A stretch of DNA of 64,000 nt from Paenibacillus sp. (GCF_031177825.1 NZ_JAPSKE010000007.1:186001-250000), one strand, 5' to 3'. Shown: positions 26,523 through 35,302, counted from the stretch's first letter. A program made the numbers and translations. The notes: generated by a model from the letters alone, not told the origin.

Positions 26523-27356
26523 ATGGGAGAAGCAACGAATCAGACGCAGGAACCGTTGGAAATCAGATGGTTATGGCCGGAAGGCGCGCCGCTCGCGGCG
26601 GGCGAGACGGACGAGGATAAGCCGGCGATCACGCCATACCTCGTAGAAGGCAAGGGGAACGCGGCCGTCGTCGTCGCCCCGGGCGGCGGCTACGGCATGC
26701 GCGCGGAGCATGAAGGAGACCCGATCGCGCGATGGCTGAACGGCCTCGGCATCTCGGCGTTCGTGCTTCGGTACCGGGTCGCCCCGTATCGGTATCCGGC
26801 GGCGCTGCTGGACGCCCAGCGGGCGATCCGCACGATCCGCCACGACGCCGACGCGTACGGCATCGATCCGAACCGAGTCGGCATCCTCGGCTTCTCCGCC
26901 GGCGGCCACCTGACCGCGACGGCGGGAACGCATTACGACCGCGGCCGGCCGGATGCGGCGGATCCGATCGAGCGGATGTCGAGCCGCCCGGACGCGCTCG
27001 TGCTCTGCTACGCGGTCATTACGTTGAAGGAGCCGTCCGCGCATACGGGCTCCCGCCGCAATCTGCTCGGAGACGACCCGGACCCGGCGCTGCTCGACTC
27101 GCTCTGCAACGACGAGCAGGTGACGGACGACACGCCGCAGACGTTCCTCTGGCATACGTCCGACGAAGACGCCGTGCCGGTCGAGAACAGTTTGCTGTTC
27201 GCGTCGGCGCTGCATAAACACAAGGTGCCGTTCGATCTGCACGTCTACGCGAAAGGCCATCACGGCCTCGGCCTCGCGGCGGACCATCCGTACGCGCGCG
27301 GTTGGACCGGCGCTTGCGCGGATTGGCTGCGCAACATCGGCTTCTCGGCGAAATAA
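26523..27356 (+). CDS. Alpha/beta-hydrolase, acetyl-esterase type
   Basis: A cytosolic 277-residue alpha/beta-hydrolase. The oxyanion motif APGGGYGM (residues 52-59), the nucleophile elbow GFSAGG (S125), acid D216 in SDEDAVP and His 246/247 in GHHGLG give a full triad. The layout, with the Gly-rich GGGY loop, matches the acetyl-xylan/feruloyl-esterase-like group (Axe/BD-FAE) found in carbohydrate loci. No signal peptide, so it would act on imported acetylated sugars. It stands alone between a terminator and a convergent gene; the true substrate is unknown. Confidence 0.85.
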   Translation: MGEATNQTQEPLEIRWLWPEGAPLAAGETDEDKPAITPYLVEGKGNAAVVVAPGGGYGMRAEHEGDPIARWLNGLGISAFVLRYRVAPYRYPAALLDAQRAIRTIRHDADAYGIDPNRVGILGFSAGGHLTATAGTHYDRGRPDAADPIERMSSRPDALVLCYAVITLKEPSAHTGSRRNLLGDDPDPALLDSLCNDEQVTDDTPQTFLWHTSDEDAVPVENSLLFASALHKHKVPFDLHVYAKGHHGLGLAADHPYARGWTGACADWLRNIGFSAK

Positions 27357-27359
27357 TTT

Positions 27360-27383
27360 CCGCGGTCGGCCGGTCGACCGCGG
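27360..27383. terminator. GC-rich hairpin in convergent gap (weak terminator)
   Basis: CCGCGGTCG and CGACCGCGG form a perfect 9-bp stem immediately after the esterase stop. There is no T-run on either side, so termination may be weak or Rho-dependent. Confidence 0.4.
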
Positions 27384-27436
27384 CGGCGAAACGCGCTGCT
27401 CGGACATTCGGCTTTATCCAAGCGCATAACGGCGCG

Positions 27437-27982
27437 TCACGCTCCGCCGTCCTCCAGGGCGTCGAGCGAGGCGAGCAGCCGCTCGAGCCATTCGTCCACG
27501 TCGCCGATGCGTTCCTCGTCGCGCTTCTCATGGAAGAGAATATCGATCTCGTAGGCGCTGCCGCCGGAGGAGGCGGCGGCGTCCGGCGGCGCGGCCGGAT
27601 CGAGCTCGATGCGGACGCGGTGGCACACTTCCGCCTCCGCGCCCCAGAGCGGAACCAAGGCGTCGTGCAGCGCCCTCGCCTCGCAGATGCGCTCGCCCGG
27701 CAGCGTGAACCGCAGCTCCAGGCGGATGCCGGGAGCCCCGAGCTCCGTCAGCCGCAGCTCGTATCGCTCCGCGGCGAAGTCGGCGAGCCCCGACGTCAAC
27801 CGTATCTCCGCGCGGCAGCCGCCCCCGGTACGGCGCGCGCCGATCCGGAACGAGCGGGACATCGACGCGAGGTCGACGAGATCCTCCCGACCGATCACCT
27901 CCACCGCTCCTTCCCGATCCAAGTCGTACAGCGCCCCCTCGAACACGACCTTCCAATTATCGAATATCGTCGGATCGAACAT
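27437..27982 (-). CDS. Hypothetical cytosolic protein
   Basis: A 181-residue protein. The ATG at 27982 follows GGGGAGGAAA; a start six codons upstream would overlap that site. It begins MFDPTIFDNWKVVFEGALYDLD and is dominated by alternating beta strands (AEIRLTSGLADFAAERYELRL, GIRLELRFTLPGE), with a Pro/Ala/Gly-rich linker and an acidic helical C-terminus (DVDEWLERLLASLDALE). I recognise no family or catalytic motif. Its 5' end faces the GntR-LacI regulator across 193 bases; shared control is possible but not shown. Confidence 0.68.
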   Translation of the reverse strand: MFDPTIFDNWKVVFEGALYDLDREGAVEVIGREDLVDLASMSRSFRIGARRTGGGCRAEIRLTSGLADFAAERYELRLTELGAPGIRLELRFTLPGERICEARALHDALVPLWGAEAEVCHRVRIELDPAAPPDAAASSGGSAYEIDILFHEKRDEERIGDVDEWLERLLASLDALEDGGA

Positions 27983-28121
27983 GGTCCGTTTCCTCCCCAT
28001 CTAATTTTCTGCGAATATCGTAACTCCGCCGCGTCTCGCTTCCGTACCGCAAAGCTGAGCATATCACTAACATACGCATGGGCGAGTAATGACGATCAGT
28101 CCTGCCTTTACATAAACTAAA

Positions 28122-28152
28122 TATAATATGTCATTGAATATGTCAGTGACAT
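28122..28152 (+). promoter_or_regulatory. -10 box and palindromic operator of the GntR-LacI regulator
   Basis: A perfect 13-base palindrome ATGTCA-G-TGACAT (28140-28152) is preceded 12 bases earlier by a matching half-site ATGTCA (28128-28133). Both sit just after a consensus TATAAT (28122-28127) and 24 bases before the regulator start. A protein bound there would block the start of transcription, which suggests autorepression. No strong -35 is visible. Confidence 0.6.
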
Positions 28153-28175
28153 AGATTACATTCGTTGTAAGAGAG

Positions 28176-29375
28176 GTGGTCTACATAAAGGATAACCATC
28201 CGCCTAAGAAAACCAATCAAATGTACTTGAAGGTTGCCGATGAGGTCATCGGCATCATTAAGAGCCGTAAACTTCAGCCGCATGATCCGATCCCTTCGGA
28301 AGGAGAGCTCGCAAAGCTGTTCGGCGTAAGCCGGATGACAAGCAAGCTGGCGCTGGAACGGTTAGCCGAGCAGGGTCTTGTGTACCGCCTGCCTAGAAGG
28401 GGGACCTTCCTCTCCGGACGGCAGGACGAGGCGACTTACGCCGAGGAACAGGCGAAGGCGGCGGAACCGGATGCACCGGTAGAGGGGAAATTAAACGGTC
28501 AGATCGCTCTCATCTTGCCTCATATCTCCGATTATACTTCAAAAATTATAACGGCTACGGAGATGGAAGTGAGGAAGCACGGTTTCGATCTGATTCTGAT
28601 CATCAGCAAGGATAAGGACGATGAAGATCGCAGCCTGCAGAAGCTTGTCGAAGGCGGTATAGGCGGCATCGTTTTGTTTCCGCAGGGGCGCAAAACTTGC
28701 AGCGATCATGTGCTGCGATTGAAGCTTCAGAACATTCCGATCGTCATTATCGATCGAATTTTCCGCGAGGTTCAGATTGATTGCGTGTACCACGATCATT
28801 ATCAGGGATCATACCAGATGGCCAAATATTTGATTGAAAAAGGGCATCGTGAAATCGGTTACACGTCCAACTCGATCGATAATATCACCAGCAGGGAGGA
28901 GCGCTATCAAGGCTATATCCAGGCGCTGCTCGATCACGCGATCCCTGTGAAAACCCAGTTCATTCACTTTAGAAGCGTATCCTGCGACCCTAACCGGATC
29001 AACGAGAGCGACACTGAGCAGGAGCGTTTCATTCATGAAAATCCGCAAATGACGGCCGTGATGTGCGGAGACGACCATTTGGCGATCTCAACCCTATATA
29101 CGGCTTTGCATATGGGGATTTCGGTTCCGGACAAGCTGTCCATCGTCGGGTTCTCCGATATCCGGTTATCGGCGCTAACGCCGATTCCGCTCACGACCGT
29201 TAGACAAGATACGGAGAAACTCGCCCGCGCGGCGACGGATCTCCTGATGAAGCGCATTCACCATTCGAACGAGAAACCGCTTACCATAAAAATACAGACG
29301 ACGATCGTAGAGCGGAAGTCGGTACGCTTACGTACGACGACCGCTCGTGCCGGAAGACAAGGAGATTCGATATGA
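28176..29375 (+). CDS. GntR-LacI hybrid transcriptional regulator
   Basis: A 399-residue regulator that joins an N-terminal GntR winged helix (about 16-82, EGELAKLFGVSRMTSKLALE) to a C-terminal LacI/periplasmic-binding-type sensor domain (105-375, with VIIDRIF, GHREIGYTSN, AVMCGDDHLAI, GFSDIRLSALTPIPLTTVRQD). This is the AraR-like architecture that releases DNA on binding a small, usually sugar-like ligand. The GTG at 28176 is the furthest start; an ATG at 28221 is an alternative with a weaker site. GC content is lower than in its neighbours. It overlaps the hydrolase gene by 4 bases, so regulator, hydrolase and ABC importer probably form one regulon. Confidence 0.87.
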   Translation: MVYIKDNHPPKKTNQMYLKVADEVIGIIKSRKLQPHDPIPSEGELAKLFGVSRMTSKLALERLAEQGLVYRLPRRGTFLSGRQDEATYAEEQAKAAEPDAPVEGKLNGQIALILPHISDYTSKIITATEMEVRKHGFDLILIISKDKDDEDRSLQKLVEGGIGGIVLFPQGRKTCSDHVLRLKLQNIPIVIIDRIFREVQIDCVYHDHYQGSYQMAKYLIEKGHREIGYTSNSIDNITSREERYQGYIQALLDHAIPVKTQFIHFRSVSCDPNRINESDTEQERFIHENPQMTAVMCGDDHLAISTLYTALHMGISVPDKLSIVGFSDIRLSALTPIPLTTVRQDTEKLARAATDLLMKRIHHSNEKPLTIKIQTTIVERKSVRLRTTTARAGRQGDSI

Positions 29376-30190
29376 AGATTCATTTTCTCGGAACTGCAGC
29401 CGCCGAAGGGTTTCCGAATGCGTTCTGCCGCTGCCAGCATTGCAACAAAGCGAGGGAGCTGGGCGGAAAAAACATCCGCACGCGCAGCTCGGCCATCATC
29501 GACGATACGATCAAATTCGACTACTCGCCCGATTCGTACATGCAAGCGCTAAGAGACAACGTCGATTACAGCTTGATCGAGCATATGCTGGTGACCCACA
29601 CGCACTCCGATCACCTGAATGCGGCCGATCTGGAATGTCGAAGAGAGGGCATCGCGCACGGCCTGCAGCATCCGATGCACATCTACGGGAACGATGCGGT
29701 CATGTACCATACGCGAAAGGCCATCGGCCGCTTCGAAGGCGCAAGGTATGCTTTCCATTTGCTTCGCCCGTTCGAGACGATTGCGGTAGGAGACGCATCG
29801 GTTACGCCGCTGCTCGCGGATCACGACAAAATGGAAACTTGTTATTTGTACGCGGTCGAAAAGAAGGGAAAGAAGCTGCTGTACGGACATGATTCCGGCT
29901 GGTTTCCGGATGCGACATGGACATGGTTGAAGGAGAAACAAATGGATTGCGCGATTCTCGATTGTACGCACGGCTACACCGGAAACGCGCGCGACCGGAA
30001 CCATATGTGCATCGAGACGGTGCTGGAGGCGCAGCGCGAGTTCCGAAAGCACGACATCTTGCGGCAGGACGGGAAAATCGTCGTCACGCACTTCAGCCAT
30101 AATTCTAAGCTGCTTCATGAAGAGTTCGAGGAAATCTTCAATCCCGCCGGGATCATTCCGGCCTATGACGGATTGATTTTACATATATAG
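29372..30190 (+). CDS. MBL-fold metallo-hydrolase, PhnP-like
   Basis: A cytosolic 272-residue metallo-beta-lactamase-fold enzyme. The zinc-binding THTHSDH motif is at 75-81, with further metal His/Asp in GHDSGW and FSHNS. An N-terminal Cys set (C19, C21 and C24 in FCRCQHC) matches the extra structural zinc site of PhnP, a cyclic phosphodiesterase of the C-P lyase pathway. By family it should hydrolyse a cyclic or linear phosphodiester. Its start overlaps the regulator stop (ATGA), and an ABC importer follows 45 bases later. I infer that it processes the imported compound; the substrate is not known. Confidence 0.85.
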   Translation: MKIHFLGTAAAEGFPNAFCRCQHCNKARELGGKNIRTRSSAIIDDTIKFDYSPDSYMQALRDNVDYSLIEHMLVTHTHSDHLNAADLECRREGIAHGLQHPMHIYGNDAVMYHTRKAIGRFEGARYAFHLLRPFETIAVGDASVTPLLADHDKMETCYLYAVEKKGKKLLYGHDSGWFPDATWTWLKEKQMDCAILDCTHGYTGNARDRNHMCIETVLEAQREFRKHDILRQDGKIVVTHFSHNSKLLHEEFEEIFNPAGIIPAYDGLILHI

Positions 30191-30235
30191 TACGCCTATG
30201 GAAACGAACAAAAAACTAAAGGAGAGAAAACAATC

Positions 30236-31360
30236 ATGAAAAAATCCGTAGTAACGGCATTCCTTTTGATTCTTAGCCTCGTACTCGCAGCTTGCGGAGG
30301 CGGCAATGCAAACGAAGAGCAAAACACGAACAACGCGACGGCGGAGCAGCCGACCGAACAACCGGCCGAACAACCGGCGGAGCAAGCCGAAGAGCCGGTA
30401 AAGAACGAAAAGCTGATCGTATACACGAACGCCAATTCGGACGGACGGGGCGAATGGCTCGTCGAGAAAGCGAAAGCGGCAGGTTTCGAAATCGAGATCG
30501 TCGGCGCGGGCGGCGCGGACCTGACGAACCGGTTGATCGCCGAGAAGAACAACCCGGTGGCGGACGTCGTATTCGGCCTTAACAACATGCTGTACGAAAA
30601 TCTCAAGAAGGAAAACGTCCTGATCCAATACGTGCCGGCATGGGCGGCCGACGTGGAAGCGGGCCTGAACGATCCGGAAGGCTACTACCACGGTCTCGTG
30701 AAGCAAGCGATCCTGCTCGGGTACAACCCGGACATCATCTCGGCGGACAAGGCGCCGAAGGATTGGTTGGATCTCGGCAACAACCCGGAATTCCAAGGCA
30801 AATACGAAGCGCCTACGATGCTCGGTCAGATTACGCCGCAGCTCGTCGTCGCGGGCATCCTGACGCGCTACCAAGACGCGAACGGCGAATACGGCATCTC
30901 GCAAGCGGGCTGGGACGAAATCAAGAAGCTGTATGACAACGGCGTAGGCGCGGTCGAAGGCGAAGATACGTATGCGAACATCGCCAGCGGCAAAACCCCG
31001 CTCGGAACGATCGTCTCCGGCACGCTCAAGAAGAAGACGGAGCAGTACGGCGTAGCGGCCGGCACGGTAAGCCCGGAAGTCGGCGTACCGATGATCGTCG
31101 AGCACGCGGCCATCGTCAACGGCACGAAGAAGATCGACACGGCGCAGCGGTTCGTCGAGTGGATGGGCACGGCGGAAGTGCAAGGCGAATTCGCCGCTCA
31201 GTTCAACGCGATGCCGGCCAACACGAAAGCGGCGGAGCAAGCGAACGAAGAAGTTAAAGCGCTGTACTCCTCGTTGAAGGCGCAAGCGCTCGATTGGGGC
31301 TTCATTTCGGACAACGTGGGCAGCTGGGTCGAGAAGATCGAGCTCGAGATCATGAAATAA
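30236..31360 (+). CDS. ABC transporter substrate-binding lipoprotein (AfuA/PhnS type)
   Basis: A 374-residue lipoprotein with lipobox LAAC (C20) and a spacer of repeated EQPA/EQPT units (about 28-55) before the binding domain. The fold begins KLIVYTNANSDGRG, followed by ADLTNRLIAEKNNPVADVVFG, typical of class F binding proteins for iron, sugar phosphates or 2-aminoethylphosphonate (AfuA, PhnS). A strong AAAGGAGAG site precedes the ATG. Next to a PhnP-like hydrolase and a fused double permease, a phosphorylated or phosphonate ligand is more likely than iron, but this is inference. A long hairpin between this gene and the ATPase should raise its mRNA relative to the others. Confidence 0.9.
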   Translation: MKKSVVTAFLLILSLVLAACGGGNANEEQNTNNATAEQPTEQPAEQPAEQAEEPVKNEKLIVYTNANSDGRGEWLVEKAKAAGFEIEIVGAGGADLTNRLIAEKNNPVADVVFGLNNMLYENLKKENVLIQYVPAWAADVEAGLNDPEGYYHGLVKQAILLGYNPDIISADKAPKDWLDLGNNPEFQGKYEAPTMLGQITPQLVVAGILTRYQDANGEYGISQAGWDEIKKLYDNGVGAVEGEDTYANIASGKTPLGTIVSGTLKKKTEQYGVAAGTVSPEVGVPMIVEHAAIVNGTKKIDTAQRFVEWMGTAEVQGEFAAQFNAMPANTKAAEQANEEVKALYSSLKAQALDWGFISDNVGSWVEKIELEIMK

Positions 31361-31376
31361 TCATGCGCTAGCCATC

Positions 31377-31419
31377 AACAGACTGCTGGATCGGGGTTGC
31401 TCCCGGTCCGCAGTCTGTT
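31377..31419 (+). promoter_or_regulatory. Intercistronic hairpin (mRNA stabiliser or partial terminator)
   Basis: AACAGACTGC (31377-31386) pairs perfectly with GCAGTCTGTT (31410-31419). After one bulged T, GGATCGGG pairs with CCCGGTCC through one wobble. No T-run follows, so it is more likely a 3'-end protecting structure that raises binding-protein mRNA, as in other binding-protein operons. Confidence 0.7.
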
Positions 31420-31459
31420 ACATTAAGGAATCCAAAATACTATTCCTCTAGGAGCAAAC

Positions 31460-32470
31460 ATGATTACATTCAAAGATATTCAAATCAAGTTCGGGGACTT
31501 CCACGCCATCAAAAACTTGAATCTGAACATTAAAGAAGGGGAGTTCTTTACGTTCCTCGGCCCGTCCGGCTGCGGAAAGACGACGATCCTTCGCAGCCTG
31601 GTCGGATTCATCAAGCCGACGGACGGCAGCATCTTCTTGAACGAGAAGGACATTACCAACGTCCCCATCGAGAAGCGGGATATCAGCATGGTGTTCCAAA
31701 GCTATGCGTTGTTCCCGACGCTCAACGTGTACGAGAACATCGCCTTCGGCCTCCGGGTCAAGAAGGCGTCGAAGATCGAGATCGACGAGCAGGTGAAGGA
31801 GATCGCCCGGAAGGTGGACTTGAGCGACGAGCAGCTGAGGAAGAAGGTGTCCGAGCTGTCCGGCGGGCAGCAGCAGCGCGTCGCGATCGCGCGCGCGCTC
31901 GTGCTGAAGCCGAGCATTCTCGCATTGGACGAGCCGTTATCCAACCTGGACGCCAAGCTGAGAGTCCAGCTGCGCAACGAGCTGAAGGAGCTCCAGAAGA
32001 AGTTCGGCATTACGACGATCTACGTGACGCACGACCAGGAGGAAGCGTTGACGCTGTCCGACCGCATCGCCGTCTTCAACAAGGGCGTCGTCGAGCAGGT
32101 CGGCACGCCGCGCGAAATTTATAACGAGTCGAAGACGGAGTTCGTCTGCAACTTCATCGGCGACATTAACCGCATCCCGGCGGAAGTCGTCGAGAACAGC
32201 GAACTGAAAGATTTCGTCGTACCCGGAAAGAAGGCCTACATCCGGAACGAGAAGGTGAGCCTCTCGCCGATTCCGGAGAAGAGCCGCGAGGTGCGGCTGA
32301 AGGGCAAGATCGCGGATCAGGAGTTTTACGGCTTGTACACCAAGTATTCGATTGAAATCGCCGGCGGCGGGATGCTGAAGACCGTTCGGACGGAAAGCGG
32401 GTTGGATCAACACAAGGCGGGTGATGAGGTCGACCTCTTCATAAACACTAGAGATATTTTGCAGTACTAG
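31460..32470 (+). CDS. ABC transporter ATP-binding protein
   Basis: The 336-residue cytosolic ATPase of the importer. Walker A is GPSGCGKTT (34-42), Q-loop VFQSYALFPTLNVYENIAFG, signature LSGGQQQRVAIARAL, Walker B LALDEPLSNLD, and the H-loop in VTHDQEEAL. A C-terminal TOBE-like domain (about 240-336) follows, which often takes part in regulation. The sequence is of the FbpC/PotA/AfuC class. It lies 15 bases before the permease gene. Confidence 0.94.
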   Translation: MITFKDIQIKFGDFHAIKNLNLNIKEGEFFTFLGPSGCGKTTILRSLVGFIKPTDGSIFLNEKDITNVPIEKRDISMVFQSYALFPTLNVYENIAFGLRVKKASKIEIDEQVKEIARKVDLSDEQLRKKVSELSGGQQQRVAIARALVLKPSILALDEPLSNLDAKLRVQLRNELKELQKKFGITTIYVTHDQEEALTLSDRIAVFNKGVVEQVGTPREIYNESKTEFVCNFIGDINRIPAEVVENSELKDFVVPGKKAYIRNEKVSLSPIPEKSREVRLKGKIADQEFYGLYTKYSIEIAGGGMLKTVRTESGLDQHKAGDEVDLFINTRDILQY

Positions 32471-32485
32471 GAGGAAGCGTCGAGC

Positions 32486-34192
32486 GTGATGCAGAACATG
32501 AAAAAAGCTATATCGTCCGTCCGTGCGTCGACAGTGATATTATACGGCGTCATCGCTTGGTTCGTCGTAGCGTTCTTGATCTATCCGAATTTGAACGTCT
32601 ATTACGAGATTTTCTTCGGAGACGGCAAATTTTCCTTGGAGCCGATCGAGAAGCTGCTATCCTCGCAGCGCGCGATGAGGAGCTTATATAACAGCTTTAT
32701 TTTGGCGGTATCGTTGATCTTCACGGTCAACATCGTCGGCGTCTTCCTCGTGTTGATCGTGGAATACTTCGACATCAAGGGAGCCAAGCTGCTGAGACTC
32801 GGGTACTTCACGACCTTGATCTACAGCGGCGTCGTCTTGGTATCCGGTTATAAGCTGATTTACGGCGAAACCGGCTTTATGACGAAGGTGTTGTCGGCGG
32901 TGTTTCCGTCCTTCGATCCGACCTGGTTCCATGGCTATTGGGCCGTCTTGTTCGTCATGACGTTCGCGTGTACGTCCAATCACGTGCTGTTCCTGAGCAA
33001 CGCGATTCGGAAGGTGGATTTCCAAACGATCGAAGCCGCCAGAAATATGGGGGCGTCGTCTTTCTACATTTTGCGGCGCGTCGTGCTGCCGGTATTGAAG
33101 CCGACGATCTTCGCCTTGGCGATCCTCTTGTTCTTGACGGGGTTAGCCGCTACGTCGGCCCCGCTCATCTTAGGCGGAACCGAGTTCCAGACGATTACGC
33201 CGATGATCCTGACCTTTTCCAAAAGCATGACCTCCCGAGATTTGGCCGCGCTGCTTGCGCTCATTCTCGGATTAGCGACGCTCGTCTTGCTGTCCGTCAT
33301 GATCAAATTCGAAAACAACGGCAACTTCATGTCGGTGTCCAAGGTAAAGTCGGAGATGGTCAAGCAGAAGATCGACAACAAGGCGGCGAACGTCGTCATG
33401 CATGTTCTGGCCTATGCGTTGTTTTTGGTCTACGTCATTCCGGTCGTGCTTATCGTGCTCTTCTCGTTCACGGACGCGAAGAGCATCTCGACCGGGACGC
33501 TGTCGATCGACAAGTTCACGCTCGACAATTACATCACCGTCTTCTCGAGCATGGCCGCGTTCAAGCCTTATTTGGTCAGCATCTGCTACGCGGCGGCCGC
33601 ATCCGTCGGCGTCGTGGCGGTGGCGCTCATCGCCTCGAGAATCTTGCATAAATACAAAAACTTCTGGACGAATCTGCTCGAATATTCGCTGCTGATTCCA
33701 TGGATGCTGCCGTCCACGCTGATCGCGATCGGTCTGATCGTCACCTTCGGCGTGCCGCGCTGGGTGATCGGCAATTCCGTCTTGGTCGGTTCGGTCTGGC
33801 TGCTGTTCATCGCGTACGTCATCGTCCATATCCCGTTCACGCTGCGCATGGTGAAGGCGTCCTTCTTCAGCATCGACGGCAATTTGGAGGATGCGGCGAA
33901 GAACCTGGGCGCGAAGGCGTTCTATACGTTCCGTAGAGTGCTGCTGCCGATCATCCTGCCCTCGACGCTCGCGGTGCTGGCGCTGAACTTCAACGGCATC
34001 TTGGCGGATTACGACCTGACCGTCTTCTTGTACCACCCGTTGTACCAGCCGCTCGGCATCGTGATCAAGAACAGCACGGACGCGCAGGCGCTCGGCGATA
34101 CGAAGGCGTTGACGCTCGTCTATTCCGTCGTGCTGATGATCATGTCCGCGGCGACGCTGTATTTCGTGTACGGGAGAAAAAGCAAGAGGTAG
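32486..34192 (+). CDS. ABC transporter fused double permease (FbpB type)
   Basis: A 568-residue integral membrane protein with about twelve spans and two BPD permease modules in one chain. Each carries an EAA loop: EAARNMGASSFYILRRVVLP near 190 and EDAAKNLGAKAFYTFRRVLLP near 470. FbpB, AfuB and PhnV-type importers share this fusion. The GTG at 32486 and ATG at 32489 are adjacent and both fit the GGAGGAAG site; I give the first. It completes the importer begun by the lipoprotein and ATPase, and a terminator follows. Confidence 0.92.
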   Translation: MMQNMKKAISSVRASTVILYGVIAWFVVAFLIYPNLNVYYEIFFGDGKFSLEPIEKLLSSQRAMRSLYNSFILAVSLIFTVNIVGVFLVLIVEYFDIKGAKLLRLGYFTTLIYSGVVLVSGYKLIYGETGFMTKVLSAVFPSFDPTWFHGYWAVLFVMTFACTSNHVLFLSNAIRKVDFQTIEAARNMGASSFYILRRVVLPVLKPTIFALAILLFLTGLAATSAPLILGGTEFQTITPMILTFSKSMTSRDLAALLALILGLATLVLLSVMIKFENNGNFMSVSKVKSEMVKQKIDNKAANVVMHVLAYALFLVYVIPVVLIVLFSFTDAKSISTGTLSIDKFTLDNYITVFSSMAAFKPYLVSICYAAAASVGVVAVALIASRILHKYKNFWTNLLEYSLLIPWMLPSTLIAIGLIVTFGVPRWVIGNSVLVGSVWLLFIAYVIVHIPFTLRMVKASFFSIDGNLEDAAKNLGAKAFYTFRRVLLPIILPSTLAVLALNFNGILADYDLTVFLYHPLYQPLGIVIKNSTDAQALGDTKALTLVYSVVLMIMSAATLYFVYGRKSKR

Positions 34193-34219
34193 TCCCGATT
34201 CGTCGGAAGAGAAGCGAAG

Positions 34220-34262
34220 CAGCCCCGCCTGTCCCGAAAGGACAAGCGGCGGCTGTTTTTTT
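34220..34262 (+). terminator. Intrinsic terminator of the importer operon
   Basis: A long imperfect GC-rich hairpin (CAGCCCCGCCTGTCC pairing with GGACAAGCGGCGGCTG) ends in TTTTTTT, 28 bases past the permease stop. Confidence 0.83.
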
Positions 34263-34343
34263 GCTTTGCTACCTGCGGCGATATGGGGTATTTTGGTATT
34301 AGATCGGCGCGGCGATACGTATCGTCGGAAAGGAGAACGGATC

Positions 34344-34811
34344 ATGATTATTCTCATTCAAGACCCCGTCGCGAAGGCGGAGATGTTGATTCGGCGATCG
34401 GCGGAAGAGGTGTTCGAAGCGTTCGTCGATCCGAACGTGACGACCCGGTTCTGGTTCACGAAGAGCAGCGGGAGACTGGAAGAAGGCAAGCGCATCCGGT
34501 GGGATTGGGAGATGTACGGCGTCGGAGACGACGTTCTGGTGAAGGCGCTCGAGCCGAATCGGCGCATCTTGATCGAATCGTCGGACGGCACGACGACCGA
34601 GTGGACGTTCGCGCCGCGGTCGGAACAGGAGACGTTCGTCACGATCACGAATTCGGGATTTACGGGGAACGGGGACGAGATCGCGAACCAAGCGATCGAT
34701 TCCATGGGCGGATATACGATGGTGCTCTGCGGGCTGAAGGCGCTGCTGGAGCACGGCGTCGTCTTGAATTTGGTGGCGGACAAAGCGCCGGACGCTCACG
34801 TTCGGAAGTGA
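34344..34811 (+). CDS. SRPBCC (AHSA1-like) domain protein
   Basis: A 155-residue START-like ligand-binding protein. The ATG at 34344 follows AAAGGAG. It opens with RRSAEEVFEAFVDPNVTTRFWFTKSSG, continues with WDWEMYGVGDDVLVKALEPN and ends in a helix, the usual AHSA1 order. Such proteins bind hydrophobic ligands or modulate partners; none can be specified. Its stop overlaps the next start (TGATG), so it is coupled to a P-loop kinase-like gene. Confidence 0.88.
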   Translation: MIILIQDPVAKAEMLIRRSAEEVFEAFVDPNVTTRFWFTKSSGRLEEGKRIRWDWEMYGVGDDVLVKALEPNRRILIESSDGTTTEWTFAPRSEQETFVTITNSGFTGNGDEIANQAIDSMGGYTMVLCGLKALLEHGVVLNLVADKAPDAHVRK

Positions 34812-35302
34812 TGGCGACCCTATATCTTATGGTCGGCCTTCCGTGCAGCGGGAAGACGACGTTGGCGCGGCAGCTGGAACGAACCTACTCGGCGCTTCGC
34901 CTCACGCCCGACGAATGGCACACGCGCTTATTCGGACAAGATCTCGACGACAAGGATCATGACGTCAGGCACGATACGGTCGAAGCGCTGCAATGGAACG
35001 TCGCGGAGCGCGTCTTGACGTTGGGCGTGGACGTCATCTTGGACTTCGGGTTTTGGGCGCGCGAGCAGCGGGACGAGATGCGGCGACGCGCGGCCGCGCT
35101 GGGGGCCGACTTCCGCATCCATTACGCCGAGGCGTCCGAGGAGACGCTGCTGGCGCGTCTGGCGGCGAGGAACGCCGCGCTCCCTCCGGCTACGTTCGCC
35201 TTGCCCGAGGCGATGTTGAAGTCGTGGATCCCGATGTTCGAGCCCCCGACGCCGGAGGAATTGGAGGGGGGTTCATCCGATGACGGAAGCGACGAAGCGT
35301 AG
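34811..35302 (+). CDS. P-loop AAA_33 / zeta-toxin-like kinase
   Basis: A 163-residue P-loop protein starting one base inside the previous stop. Walker A is GLPCSGKTT (9-17). LTPDEWHTRLFGQD and DVILDFGFWAREQRDEMR match small ATP-dependent kinases of the AAA_33 group, which includes zeta toxin-like and sugar- or aminoglycoside-kinase-like members. A C-terminal Glu/Asp-rich tail overlaps the next gene by 23 bases. Next to an aminoglycoside-phosphotransferase-like gene, a role in small-molecule phosphorylation is likely; a toxin role is not supported. Confidence 0.83.
   Translation: MATLYLMVGLPCSGKTTLARQLERTYSALRLTPDEWHTRLFGQDLDDKDHDVRHDTVEALQWNVAERVLTLGVDVILDFGFWAREQRDEMRRRAAALGADFRIHYAEASEETLLARLAARNAALPPATFALPEAMLKSWIPMFEPPTPEELEGGSSDDGSDEA

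Noticed and set aside
34811..35302. Zeta-type toxin of a toxin-antitoxin pair
   Set aside because: The P-loop family overlaps with zeta toxins, but the neighbours are an SRPBCC protein and an APH kinase and there is no epsilon-like antitoxin.
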